Part shown: positions 1 to 6,095 of the stretch, piece after piece
Layout: the number at the start of each line of letters is the position of its first letter
How positions within the stretch are numbered: position 1 is the stretch's first letter
Source of the DNA: JAYZDP01 sp036337765
Lineage (GTDB): Bacteria > Acidobacteriota > Thermoanaerobaculia > Multivoradales > Multivoraceae
Direction: 5' to 3'
Assembly (NCBI GenBank): GCA_036337765.1
Contig: JAYZDP010000204.1
Span: forward strand, 1 to 9,993
Length of the DNA stretch: 9,993 nucleotides
Made by a program: the position numbers and the translations under genes
Notes under the pieces: model-generated
The model's database searches: none
What the model was told of the DNA's origin: nothing
What the model saw: the letters and a program-made list of their open reading frames with translations, nothing else

Positions 1-732
1 CTTACCCTGCTTGGCAACCTGCTCGAGGATGGGCAGGAGGTCCTTCATGGACGACACCTTCTTCTCGTGGAGCAGGATCTTGGCGTCCTCGAGGACCGCC
101 TCCATGCGCTCGGGGTCGCTGACAAAGTACGGCGACAGGTAGCCACGGTCGAACTGCATGCCCTCGACCACTTCCATGTCGGTCTCGAGCCCGCGTGCCT
201 CTTCGACCGTGATGACGCCGTCCTTGCCGACCTTCTCCATCGCGTCGGCAATGATGCCGCCGATCTCTTCGTCGTTGTTCGCGGAGATCGTACCGACGTT
301 GGCGATCTCCTCGTTGCCCTCGACGGGCTTGGACTGCGCATCGATCGACTCGGCGGCGGCGCGAGACGCGAGCTCGATGCCGCGCTTGACCTCCATCGGG
401 TTGGCGCCAGCGGTCACGTTCTTGAGCCCCTCGCGCAGGATCGCCTGAGCGAGCACGGTGGCCGTCGTGGTACCGTCACCAGCGACGTCGGACGTCTTCG
501 AGGCGACCTCGCGGGCCATCTGCGCGCCCATGTTCTCGAGCGGATCGCTGAGCTCGACTTCCTTGGCGACAGTGACGCCGTCCTTGGTGATGTTGGGTGA
601 GCCGAACGACTTCTCCAAGACGACGTTGCGACCCTTTGGACCGAGGGTGACCTTCACCGCATCGGCCAGCTTGTTCACTCCCCGCAGGACCGCGCCTCGC
701 GCGTCCTCGGAGTAGGTAATCTGCTTTGCCAT
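1..732 (-). CDS. groEL: Chaperonin GroEL, 60 kDa subunit (N-terminal 244 residues, 3' end off window)
   Basis: GroEL forms the cytosolic double-ring ATP-driven folding chamber that works with the GroES lid. The start is the ATG read from 732 on the minus strand (MAKQITYSEDAR...), with AGGAG about 10 nt upstream. The frame stays open to position 1, so about 300 C-terminal residues lie outside the window. Visible hallmarks are the equatorial nucleotide-binding segment VTLGPKGRN (about residues 28-36), Asp51 in ITKDGVTVA, the AGDGTTTAT loop with Asp86 (equivalents of E. coli Asp52 and Asp87), GTISAN, and the start of the apical domain with VVEGMQFDRGYLSPYF. No frameshift or missing key residue is seen. 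It follows groES with a 30 nt gap, so both should be co-transcribed from the promoter beside the CIRCE operator. The family is certain. Whether this is the only groEL in the genome cannot be told from here. Confidence 0.98.
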   Translation of the reverse strand, partial: MAKQITYSEDARGAVLRGVNKLADAVKVTLGPKGRNVVLEKSFGSPNITKDGVTVAKEVELSDPLENMGAQMAREVASKTSDVAGDGTTTATVLAQAILREGLKNVTAGANPMEVKRGIELASRAAAESIDAQSKPVEGNEEIANVGTISANNDEEIGGIIADAMEKVGKDGVITVEEARGLETDMEVVEGMQFDRGYLSPYFVSDPERMEAVLEDAKILLHEKKVSSMKDLLPILEQVAKQGK

Positions 733-762
733 TTACTAGATCTCCTGATGGTTCGAAACTAA

Positions 763-1050
763 TCAGCCGACGATGGCGAGGATCTCGTCCTCACGGACGA
801 TCACGTAGTCCTCGCCGTCGACTTTGATGTCGGAGCCCGAGTACTTGCCGACGAGCACCTTGTTGCCGACCTCTACATCCATGGGCTGCCGCTGTCCGTC
901 ATCGCCGATCTTGCCGGGGCCCGCGGCCACGACCTCGGCTTCCTGCGGCTTTTCCTTGGCACTGTCGGGAATGATGATGCCGCCTGAGACCTGCTCTTCT
1001 TCTTCGAGCCGTTTGATCAGCACGCGGTCCTGAAGTGGACGAATGTTCAC
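763..1050 (-). CDS. groES: Co-chaperonin GroES, 10 kDa
   Basis: GroES is the heptameric lid of the GroEL chamber. The 95-residue product begins (M)NIRPLQDRVLIKR and ends DEDYV-like/IVREDEILAIVG, the full normal length of the family. The mobile loop that docks on GroEL is the GGIIIPDSA segment (about residues 23-31), followed by the conserved KEKPQEAEVVAAGPGK stretch and VLVGKYSG. The start is a GTG (read from 1050). It is chosen because AAGGAGG ends 8 nt upstream and because family homology begins exactly there. The frame is open for another 42 codons upstream, into the operator, but that extension matches nothing in GroES. groEL follows 30 nt downstream. The CIRCE element and a sigma-70 type promoter upstream predict repression by HrcA and induction by heat. 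Confidence 0.97.
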   Translation of the reverse strand: MNIRPLQDRVLIKRLEEEEQVSGGIIIPDSAKEKPQEAEVVAAGPGKIGDDGQRQPMDVEVGNKVLVGKYSGSDIKVDGEDYVIVREDEILAIVG

Positions 1051-1051
1051 C

Positions 1052-1064
1052 GTGACTTCCTCCT
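1052..1064 (-). promoter_or_regulatory. Strong Shine-Dalgarno deciding the GTG start of groES
   Basis: Reading the minus strand, AAGGAGG sits within this stretch, 8 nt before the GTG at 1050-1048. No ATG occurs at a plausible distance, so this site fixes the unusual GTG start. This is seen directly in the sequence. Confidence 0.85.
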
Positions 1065-1135
1065 TCTCTCTACTGACTGGATTGGGTGAAACGACTCGTG
1101 TGCGACGCGTTGCGTTGATGGCAGTCGCGCCATTG

Positions 1136-1162
1136 TTAGCACTCATTTCACACGAGTGCCAA
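1136..1162 (-). promoter_or_regulatory. CIRCE operator (HrcA binding site) of groESL
   Basis: The sequence is TTAGCACTC, 9 nt, then GAGTGCCAA. The known CIRCE consensus is TTAGCACTC-N9-GAGTGCTAA, so the match is 17 of 18 arm positions with one change in the right arm. CIRCE is the inverted repeat bound by the HrcA repressor upstream of groESL and dnaK operons. It lies about 75-110 nt upstream of the groES GTG and overlaps the predicted transcription start, the classical arrangement in which HrcA blocks transcription and the element forms a hairpin at the mRNA 5' end. hrcA itself is not in this window. Confidence 0.95.
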
Positions 1163-1164
1163 GA

Positions 1165-1192
1165 AGTGTAACGCACGCCACCGCAGTGTCAA
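1165..1192 (-). promoter_or_regulatory. Sigma-70 type promoter of groESL
   Basis: On the minus strand a perfect TTGACA (-35, 1192-1187) is followed after 16 nt by TACACT (-10, 1170-1165). The predicted start near 1158 lies inside the CIRCE inverted repeat, giving a leader of about 108 nt before groES. A housekeeping promoter plus CIRCE, rather than a sigma-32 promoter, is the common scheme for HrcA-controlled groESL. The transcription start is inferred. Confidence 0.8.
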
Positions 1193-1199
1193 GGCCTAA

Positions 1200-2297
1200 T
1201 TGATCGTGGATTTGGTTACGATAGCGCCCCCCCCCCGAGATACCCCAGTGCCACCAACCCCAGACGCCCTTCCGTCACCGCCTCACTACGATCCCAGCAA
1301 CGCGGAGCGCTGGTGGCACGCCGCCAATGCCGCGCAGCTGTACCCCTCGGCGCGCGAGTGGGCATCGCGCCATGGCGTCGCTCCGGCAGCGCAGGACACC
1401 GAGTCGACATTGCTCCTCTTGGTCGACGTTCAGCGCGACTTCTGCCTGCCCGAGGGCTCGCTCTACGTCGGCGGCAGAAGCGGCCGCGGAGCTATCGAGG
1501 ATAGTCGGCGCCTTGCCGGGTTCATCTACCGCAACCTCGACCGCATCACGTCGACGGTGGCGACCCTCGACAGCCACCTGCCGCAACAGATCTTCTTCCC
1601 GTCGTTCTGGGTGGATCACGCCGGGCAGCCGGCTCAGGCACATCGTGTGGTGACGGTGGACGACGTGGCGACCGGCAAGCTGGTTCCACGGCCCGAGCTC
1701 GCCTCTTGGGTGGCGGACGGCGACGCGGGCTGGCTACGCGATCACGCGGAGTTCTACTGCCGGCAGCTCGAGGAGTCGGGACGGTACGCCCTGTACCTGT
1801 GGCCGCCTCATTGTCTGCTCGGCAGCCCCGGGCACGCCTTGGCGGGCGTGGTGGAGGAGGCGCGCCTCTTTCACGCCTTTTGCCGTAGCGCCGAGGCTGC
1901 GGTCGAAGTGAAGGGGGCGGGACTTCTCAGCGAGCACTACTCCGTGCTCGGACCCGAGGTGCTTCTGGCGCGCGACGGCGGCGTGCTCGGCGAGGCCAAC
2001 GAGCGTCTGGTCCGCCGACTACTGGAGGCGGATCGGGTGGTGGTGGCGGGGCAGGCGGCGAGCCACTGCGTCCGCAGCACGCTGGAAGACCTCTGGGTGC
2101 TGGCCGAGGAGCGGGACCCTTCCGCGCTCGAGAGGATCTATGTGCTCGCTGACTGCATGTCGGCAGTTGCGGTGCGCGGCGATGCCGGCGAATGGATCGC
2201 GGATTTCACCGACGAGGCCGTGGCAGTACTAGAGCGATGCCGCGGCGCGGGCATGCAGATCGTCCATAGTGACATGCCGATGGAGGACTGGGCGTAA
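1200..2297 (+). CDS. Nicotinamidase/isochorismatase-superfamily cysteine hydrolase, long form
   Basis: The closest recognisable family is nicotinamidase (PncA), which converts nicotinamide to nicotinate for NAD salvage. The Asp-Lys-Cys triad is visible: Asp76 in LLLLVDVQRDF, Lys238 in VKGAGLLSEHYSV, and Cys290 in AGQAASHCVRST. Metal ligands typical of nicotinamidases are also present: Asp124 and His126 in ATLDSH, and His204 in WPPHCLLGSPGH. The 365 residues well exceed the usual 180-220. There is a proline-rich N-terminus of about 65 residues and roughly 58 extra residues between His126 and His204. The start is uncertain. TTG at 1200 has AAGG 5 nt upstream, GTG at 1206 is equally plausible, and an in-frame GTG at 1248 lies beyond a run of ten C. 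The stop overlaps the next gene's ATG, so the two are translationally coupled. It is divergent from groES. The substrate is not proven; other amidases of this fold are possible. Confidence 0.82.
   Translation: MIVDLVTIAPPPRDTPVPPTPDALPSPPHYDPSNAERWWHAANAAQLYPSAREWASRHGVAPAAQDTESTLLLLVDVQRDFCLPEGSLYVGGRSGRGAIEDSRRLAGFIYRNLDRITSTVATLDSHLPQQIFFPSFWVDHAGQPAQAHRVVTVDDVATGKLVPRPELASWVADGDAGWLRDHAEFYCRQLEESGRYALYLWPPHCLLGSPGHALAGVVEEARLFHAFCRSAEAAVEVKGAGLLSEHYSVLGPEVLLARDGGVLGEANERLVRRLLEADRVVVAGQAASHCVRSTLEDLWVLAEERDPSALERIYVLADCMSAVAVRGDAGEWIADFTDEAVAVLERCRGAGMQIVHSDMPMEDWA
1227..1236 (+). repeat. Homopolymeric C10 tract inside the 5' end of the hydrolase gene
   Basis: Ten consecutive C bases encode three prolines and the first base of an Arg codon, about residues 10-13 if translation starts at 1200. 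Gain or loss of one base would shift frame, although an in-frame GTG at 1248 could rescue translation. It is the longest homopolymer I noticed in the window and could equally be a sequencing or assembly weak point. Confidence 0.9.
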
Positions 2298-3268
2298 TGA
2301 AGCTAGAAGAGATCACGGTCGATTGGCCGGCCGCGGATCGCGATCGCGTGACGGCGGCCGTCGACCTGCTCGAGCGCCAGATGGTGGGCTCCGCTGCGCT
2401 GCAGGGAGAGGTGGAGACTTTGCGCAAGGCGGATGATTCGCCGGTGACGGTCGTCGACCTACGTCACCAGGCCCAGGTCCAGCAGTTCCTCGCGGGGTCC
2501 TTCTCCGCCGATGGCCTGGTGTGCGAGGAGCCCCGCTCTCTTCAGGAGCAGGTGCTGTCGGCGGCTTCCGAGCTTTCTCTGCGCGAGTATGGCGTGGAGC
2601 TCGATGGACAGATCGCAGTGATCCCGGAACGGGGAGAGCGGACCTGGGTGCTCGATCCGATCGACGGCACGAAGGGCTTCGTAGCAGGTCGCTACTTCGC
2701 CATCGCGCTCGGCTACTTTGTTGGCGAGGAGGCGCGGTTCGGGGCGATCGGTGTTCCGGGAGGGGGAGCTGAAGGATCGGAGCTGGCGATCGATCGGGCG
2801 CTGGCGCTGGGGGTCAGTGGAGGTGGCGCCTGGATCTCAGCGGGCGGAGCAGAGGATGCGATTTGGAGGCGGCTCGAGCCCAAGCGGTCCGATGGACCTG
2901 TCCGGATCGCCGTGTCGCTCGCGCACGGCGGCCCGCTCGCGGACCGGGTTCGTGCGAGTGGCGACGTCGAGGTGGTGGCGCTGGACAGTCAGGCGAAATA
3001 CCTGGCCGTGGCAACAGGGGACATCGACGCCTATCTCAGAGCGGCGCGTGACGACGGTCAATCCGATGTGGTCTGGGATCACATGCCGGCTGGGATCGTG
3101 GCGCGCGAGGCAGGGTGCCGGGTTTGTCACTTCGACGGCGGTGAGCTCGAGTTCTCACCTGAGACGGCGATCCTGTTTCGAGGCGGCGTGGCTTGTTTTC
3201 GCGAGCGGGAGGGCGGTGAGGTGGGTCGCTGCCTATCAGAGCTGATCGGACCTTTGTTCCGGGCATAG
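2297..3268 (+). CDS. 3'(2'),5'-bisphosphate nucleotidase-like protein (Hal2/CysQ type, inositol monophosphatase superfamily)
   Basis: Members are Mg2+-dependent, Li+-sensitive phosphatases. The Hal2/CysQ branch removes the 3'-phosphate of pAp (and PAPS), a by-product of sulfate assimilation and acyl-carrier-protein turnover. The 323 residues show the family's metal-site motifs in order: KADDSPVTVVD (residues 44-54), the Glu pair in CEEP (77-78), DPIDGTKGF (Asp120, Asp123, residues 120-128), and VWDHMPAG with Asp261. TKGF after the DPIDG motif and the SQAKYLAVATGDIDAYLR-like segment (231-248) are typical of Hal2/SAL1 rather than of inositol monophosphatase. The ATG at 2297 shares its A with the TAA of the preceding hydrolase, and GGAGG lies 10 nt upstream, so it is co-translated with that gene. 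No signal peptide is seen. Other substrates such as NADP or inositol phosphates cannot be excluded. No convincing terminator follows. Confidence 0.88.
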   Translation: MKLEEITVDWPAADRDRVTAAVDLLERQMVGSAALQGEVETLRKADDSPVTVVDLRHQAQVQQFLAGSFSADGLVCEEPRSLQEQVLSAASELSLREYGVELDGQIAVIPERGERTWVLDPIDGTKGFVAGRYFAIALGYFVGEEARFGAIGVPGGGAEGSELAIDRALALGVSGGGAWISAGGAEDAIWRRLEPKRSDGPVRIAVSLAHGGPLADRVRASGDVEVVALDSQAKYLAVATGDIDAYLRAARDDGQSDVVWDHMPAGIVAREAGCRVCHFDGGELEFSPETAILFRGGVACFREREGGEVGRCLSELIGPLFRA

Positions 3269-3344
3269 CCGGGTTCGCCTGGAATCTTCGGCTGAGACGT
3301 GAGGTGTATTCGGATGGATATGATTTAATAAGACTAAGAAAAAG

Positions 3345-3373
3345 TTGATAATCAAGGGTAAGGTATATATCAT
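3345..3373 (+). promoter_or_regulatory. Predicted sigma-70 promoter of hsp20
   Basis: TTGATA (3345-3350) and TATCAT (3368-3373) are separated by exactly 17 nt, each differing from consensus at one position. The start would fall near 3380, leaving a leader of about 50 nt. I did not find a sigma-32 type CTTGAA...CCCCAT motif or a second CIRCE here. The exact start is inferred. Confidence 0.7.
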
Positions 3374-3383
3374 GTGCGACATG
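3371..3383 (+). promoter_or_regulatory. Perfect palindrome over the hsp20 transcription start (possible operator)
   Basis: CATGT-GCG-ACATG is a perfect 5-3-5 inverted repeat. It begins inside the predicted -10 and spans the predicted start, a position suited to a repressor. No known operator family is recognised from the sequence. It could be chance, since CATG is itself palindromic. Confidence 0.35.
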
Positions 3384-3415
3384 CGGTTCGATTCGTCATC
3401 TGGAACCGCGACGAA
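3383..3415 (+). promoter_or_regulatory. Structured hsp20 5' leader with two competing helices
   Basis: GCGGTTC (3383-3389) pairs perfectly with GAACCGC (3403-3409). Its loop contains TTCGTC (3392-3397), which pairs perfectly with GACGAA (3410-3415). Because the second helix would start directly after the first with no linker, the two are probably alternatives rather than one pseudoknot. The second ends 3 nt before the Shine-Dalgarno (3418-3424). Neither helix buries the Shine-Dalgarno itself. A role as a temperature or protein switch is speculation. Confidence 0.4.
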
Positions 3416-3431
3416 CTAAGGAGGACTCGAC

Positions 3432-3878
3432 ATGACCACGCAAGCACTACTCAGGCAATCACGCGACTACGCCAATGTCCAATCGCTGATGAGCCAGTTC
3501 TTCGGTGACCGGGAATGGGGCACCTGGCCGAGCTTCCGCTCTGAGGGGCTGGCGAACTGGACCCCGGCAGTGGACGTCCGTGAGGGGAACGAGAGCTTCG
3601 TCTTCACGGCCGATCTGCCCGGACTCGACAAGGGCGACGTCGACGTCACCTTTGAAGACAAGGTCCTGACCATCTCTGGCGACAGGGCCCTGGATGAGAG
3701 CGATGACAGCGGACCGATCCGACGACTAGAGAGGCGCTATGGCAAGTTCAGCCGCTCCTTCTCGCTGCCCGGTCAAGTGGATGCCGACCAGGTCGAGGGT
3801 AGCTTCTCGAACGGGGTCCTGACCGTAAGGGTGCCGAAGGCCGAGGCGGCCAAAGCGCGCAAGATCAAGCTCGGCTGA
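3432..3878 (+). CDS. Small heat-shock protein, Hsp20/alpha-crystallin family
   Basis: Small heat-shock proteins are ATP-independent holdases that bind unfolding proteins in large oligomers in the cytosol. The 148-residue product is of normal family length. A short N-terminal arm (about 1-42) with aromatic residues leads to the alpha-crystallin domain (about 43-136), which starts NWTPAVDVREGNESFVFTAD, contains LPGLDKGDVDVTF and closes with the signature NGVLTVRVPK. The C-terminal tail carries I-K-L (145-147), a variant of the IxI motif used for oligomer docking. ATG at 3432 has AAGGAGG 7 nt upstream, which fixes the start. It has its own promoter and an intrinsic terminator, so it is probably monocistronic. 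Heat regulation is expected but the mechanism is not evident beyond the leader features. Confidence 0.96.
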   Translation: MTTQALLRQSRDYANVQSLMSQFFGDREWGTWPSFRSEGLANWTPAVDVREGNESFVFTADLPGLDKGDVDVTFEDKVLTISGDRALDESDDSGPIRRLERRYGKFSRSFSLPGQVDADQVEGSFSNGVLTVRVPKAEAAKARKIKLG

Positions 3879-3899
3879 CGCCTCCTACATCGTCTGTTC

Positions 3900-3930
3900 G
3901 GCCCTGCCTTGTGCAGGGCCTTTTCTTTTT
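3900..3930 (+). terminator. Rho-independent terminator after hsp20
   Basis: GGCCCTGC (3900-3907) and GCAGGGCC (3913-3920) form a perfect 8-bp GC-rich stem with a 5 nt loop, immediately followed by TTTTCTTTTT (3921-3930). It lies 22 nt after the hsp20 stop and separates that gene from nadE. Confidence 0.95.
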
Positions 3931-3960
3931 GTTCGCGGGGGTTTCTCGACCGAGACCCCA

Positions 3961-3966
3961 TAGAAT
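3961..3966 (+). promoter_or_regulatory. Extended-free -10 hexamer just before nadE (possible leaderless start)
   Basis: TAGAAT fits TANNNT and matches TATAAT at 5 of 6 positions. It ends 8 nt before the nadE ATG, so transcription would begin about 2 nt upstream of the start codon. No good -35 is seen (the appropriate position reads GGGGTT), and there is no Shine-Dalgarno before the ATG. This layout resembles leaderless promoters known in Deinococcus and Actinobacteria. Its use here is inference. Confidence 0.4.
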
Positions 3967-3974
3967 GGTCCGTC

Positions 3975-6026
3975 ATGCCCGAGCCAGCTCCCTTTCACTC
4001 GCCCTATCGGCACGGGTTCGTCCGCGTAGCGGTCGCGGTGCCCGAGGTCTCGCTGACGGACCCGGACGCGAATGCTGCGGAGGTTTGTGCGCTCGCGGCA
4101 GAGTGTTCCGACAGGGGGGCGGCGCTGGCCGTCTTCCCCGAGCTGTGCCTTACGGGCTACAGCGCCGACGACCTGTTCCACCAGAAGGCGCTGCTGGGAG
4201 CGGCGGCGGAGGCAGTGGAGCGAGTCGTCGAAGCGAGCCGCGACCTGTTGCCGGTGCTGGCGGTGGGTGCACCGCTCGAGCTAGAGGGGAAACTCTTCAA
4301 CTGCGCCGTCGTTGTTCAGCGCGGACAGATCCTGGGCGTGGTTCCCAAGAGTCACCTGCCCAATTATCGCGAGTACTACGAGGCGCGCCAGTTCGCCAGG
4401 GCTGCCGCAGCACTCGGAACCACCATTCGGCTCGGTGGTCGCGAGGTACCGTTTGGCTCGTTGATCTTCGAGGCGCAGGGCGCGTGTCCGTTCAGCTTCT
4501 TCGTCGAGATCTGTGAAGACCTCTGGGTGCCGTCACCTCCGAGCACGTGGGGCGCGCTGGCTGGCGCGACGATCCTGTGCAACCTATCGGCGTCGAACGC
4601 CACGGTGGGCAAGAGCGAGTACCGCCACGCGCTGTGCCGATCCCAGTCGGGACGTTGCATCGCGGCCTATCTCTATGCCGGAGCCGGTTTCGGTGAATCG
4701 ACGACCGATCTCGCCTGGGATAGCCAGGGAATGGTGTGGGAGAATGCCGCCGTCTTGGCCGAGACCGAGCGCTATGCAACACAGAGCCAGGTCCTGGTGG
4801 CCGATGTCGACGTCGAGAGGCTTCTTCTCGACCGCATGCGGATGACGAGCTTTCGAGACCAGGTCGAGGATCACCGCAACCTGCTACGCACGATTCAGCG
4901 GGTTGACTTCGAGTTCGCTCCGCCGTCGCAGCCCCTGGCCCTCGAACGCTCCGTAGAGCGCTTCCCCTACGTGCCGGCCAGCGCCAGCTCGCTCGCCGAT
5001 CGCTGTCCAGAGGTCTACAACATTCAGGTCCAGGGTCTCGCACAGCGTCTGCGGGCGACGGGCATCGAGCGCCTGGTGGTCGGTGTCTCGGGAGGGCTCG
5101 ACTCGACCCAGGCGCTGATGGTCGCCGCCAGGACCTTCGACCTGCTGGGTCGCGATCGCACCGGAATTCTGGCCTACACCCTTCCTGGGCCGGCGACCAG
5201 CGAGCACACGTACCGCAACGCGTGCGAGCTGATGCGCTGCCTCGGGGTTACTGCGGGGGAGATCGACATCTCGCAGGCCACGCGCTCGATGCTGGAGAGG
5301 ATCGAGCATCCCGCAGCGGATGGGGAGCCGGCCTTCGACGTAACGTTCGAGAACGTCCAGGCGGGCGAGCGAACGTCGCATCTCTTCCGGCTCGCCAACC
5401 TCCATGGCGGGCTGGTGCTGGGGACGGGAGACCTCTCGGAGCTCGCTCTCGGCTGGTGCACCTACGGCGTCGGAGACCAGATGTCGCACTACAACGTCAA
5501 CGCCTCGGTACCCAAGACCCTGATTCAGTACCTGATCCGCTGGGAGGCGGCCGGGGGTCGCGTGGACGATGCAACCGCCGCGGTCCTGCGCTCCATCGTC
5601 GATACGGAGATCTCTCCCGAGCTCGTACCGGGCGACGCCGGGGCGGGTCCGTCGCAGCGCACCGAAGACGTGGTCGGACCCTTCGATCTCCAGGACTTCC
5701 ACCTCTACTATCTCAGCCGATTCGGCTTCGCTCCGAGCAAGGTCGCGTACCTGTGCGAGGCTGCATGGGCCAACCTCGATGCCGGTGGCTGGCCGCCGTC
5801 GCTGGCGGTCGACCAGCGCCGCGCATACGACTTGCCGACGATCAAGAAGTGGCTCCGTGTCTTCCTCGAGCGCTTCTTCGAGTCCTCTCAGTACAAGCGC
5901 TCGGCGCTCCCCAATGGCCCGAAAGTGGGATCTGGAGGCTCCCTGTCGCCTCGTGGCGACTGGCGCGCACCAAGTGACTCCAGTGCCGCCCCCTGGCTCA
6001 AAGAGCTAGAGCGCAACGTCCCGTAA
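3975..6026 (+). CDS. nadE: Glutamine-dependent NAD+ synthetase
   Basis: NadE catalyses the last step of NAD synthesis, amidating nicotinate adenine dinucleotide with ATP and ammonia released from glutamine. The 683-residue fusion has an N-terminal nitrilase-fold glutaminase with Glu56 (FPELCLTGYS), Lys125 (VPKSHLP) and Cys180 (VEICEDLW), followed by an ATP-pyrophosphatase-type synthetase with the P-loop SGGLDST (372-378), the GTGDLSELALGW segment and the C-terminal KRSALPNGPKV...SPRGDWRAPSD region. The triad spacing is the same as in the Mycobacterium tuberculosis enzyme (Glu52, Lys121, Cys176), shifted by four residues. This supports the ATG at 3975. The same frame is open further upstream, but that would begin inside the hsp20 terminator hairpin. 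There is no Shine-Dalgarno; see the -10-like hexamer. Its neighbours include a nicotinamidase-like gene 2.7 kb upstream. The following gene is convergent. Confidence 0.97.
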   Translation: MPEPAPFHSPYRHGFVRVAVAVPEVSLTDPDANAAEVCALAAECSDRGAALAVFPELCLTGYSADDLFHQKALLGAAAEAVERVVEASRDLLPVLAVGAPLELEGKLFNCAVVVQRGQILGVVPKSHLPNYREYYEARQFARAAAALGTTIRLGGREVPFGSLIFEAQGACPFSFFVEICEDLWVPSPPSTWGALAGATILCNLSASNATVGKSEYRHALCRSQSGRCIAAYLYAGAGFGESTTDLAWDSQGMVWENAAVLAETERYATQSQVLVADVDVERLLLDRMRMTSFRDQVEDHRNLLRTIQRVDFEFAPPSQPLALERSVERFPYVPASASSLADRCPEVYNIQVQGLAQRLRATGIERLVVGVSGGLDSTQALMVAARTFDLLGRDRTGILAYTLPGPATSEHTYRNACELMRCLGVTAGEIDISQATRSMLERIEHPAADGEPAFDVTFENVQAGERTSHLFRLANLHGGLVLGTGDLSELALGWCTYGVGDQMSHYNVNASVPKTLIQYLIRWEAAGGRVDDATAAVLRSIVDTEISPELVPGDAGAGPSQRTEDVVGPFDLQDFHLYYLSRFGFAPSKVAYLCEAAWANLDAGGWPPSLAVDQRRAYDLPTIKKWLRVFLERFFESSQYKRSALPNGPKVGSGGSLSPRGDWRAPSDSSAAPWLKELERNVP

Positions 6027-6095
6027 AGAGACGAGCTCCAAGCCCGACCATGACGTACCGCGTGCGCTCCGGGCCTGCGCGGCGAGCGCCCCGCG
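6027..6095. other. Convergent intergenic gap with a short GC-only hairpin
   Basis: This 69 nt lies between the nadE stop and the stop of the convergent sulfatase-like gene. GCGCGG (6077-6082) can pair with CCGCGC (6091-6096) around an 8 nt loop, and the stem reaches the last base of the sulfatase stop codon. Neither strand has a U-tract after it, so a bidirectional terminator role is only possible, not shown. Confidence 0.3.

Larger units (their letters stand above)
3269..3431 (+). other. AT-rich intergenic regulatory region before hsp20
   Basis: This 163 nt gap has no gene. Its middle (about 3304-3375) is strikingly AT-rich against the GC-rich surroundings and holds the predicted promoter. 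The 3' part holds the palindrome and the hairpin-forming leader described separately. A 5-bp AGCCG/CGGCT pair with a 17 nt loop just after the nucleotidase stop (about 3267-3293) lacks a U-run and is not a convincing terminator, so some read-through from upstream is possible. Confidence 0.7.

Noticed and set aside
67..600. Plus-strand open frame of 177 codons opposite groEL
   Set aside because: It lies fully antisense to the unmistakable groEL reading; in GC-rich DNA such shadows are common. No motif or ribosome site.
1051..1176. Upstream extension of groES to a 137-residue protein
   Set aside because: The extra 42 codons run through the CIRCE operator and predicted start site and have no GroES homology; the strong ribosome site points to GTG at 1050.
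3267..3293. Terminator after the bisphosphate nucleotidase gene
   Set aside because: Only a 5-bp stem with a 17 nt loop and no U-run.
3383..3415. H-type pseudoknot in the hsp20 leader
   Set aside because: The arms are perfect, but the linker that must cross the 7-bp helix is zero nucleotides, so both helices cannot form fully together; treated as alternatives.
3300..3431. Sigma-32 promoter, ROSE element or second CIRCE for hsp20
   Set aside because: Looked for CTTGAA/CCCCAT, for the inverted repeat TTAGCACTC and for a helix covering AAGGAGG; none is present.
3909..3974. nadE starting at the upstream TTG (705 residues)
   Set aside because: That codon lies in the loop of the hsp20 terminator, and catalytic-residue spacing against the known enzyme supports ATG 3975.
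4884..5702. Minus-strand open frame of 272 codons opposite nadE, and the 251-codon frame at 5222-5977
   Set aside because: Both overlap the conserved synthetase domain in other frames and show no recognisable motif; codon composition looks like a frame shadow.
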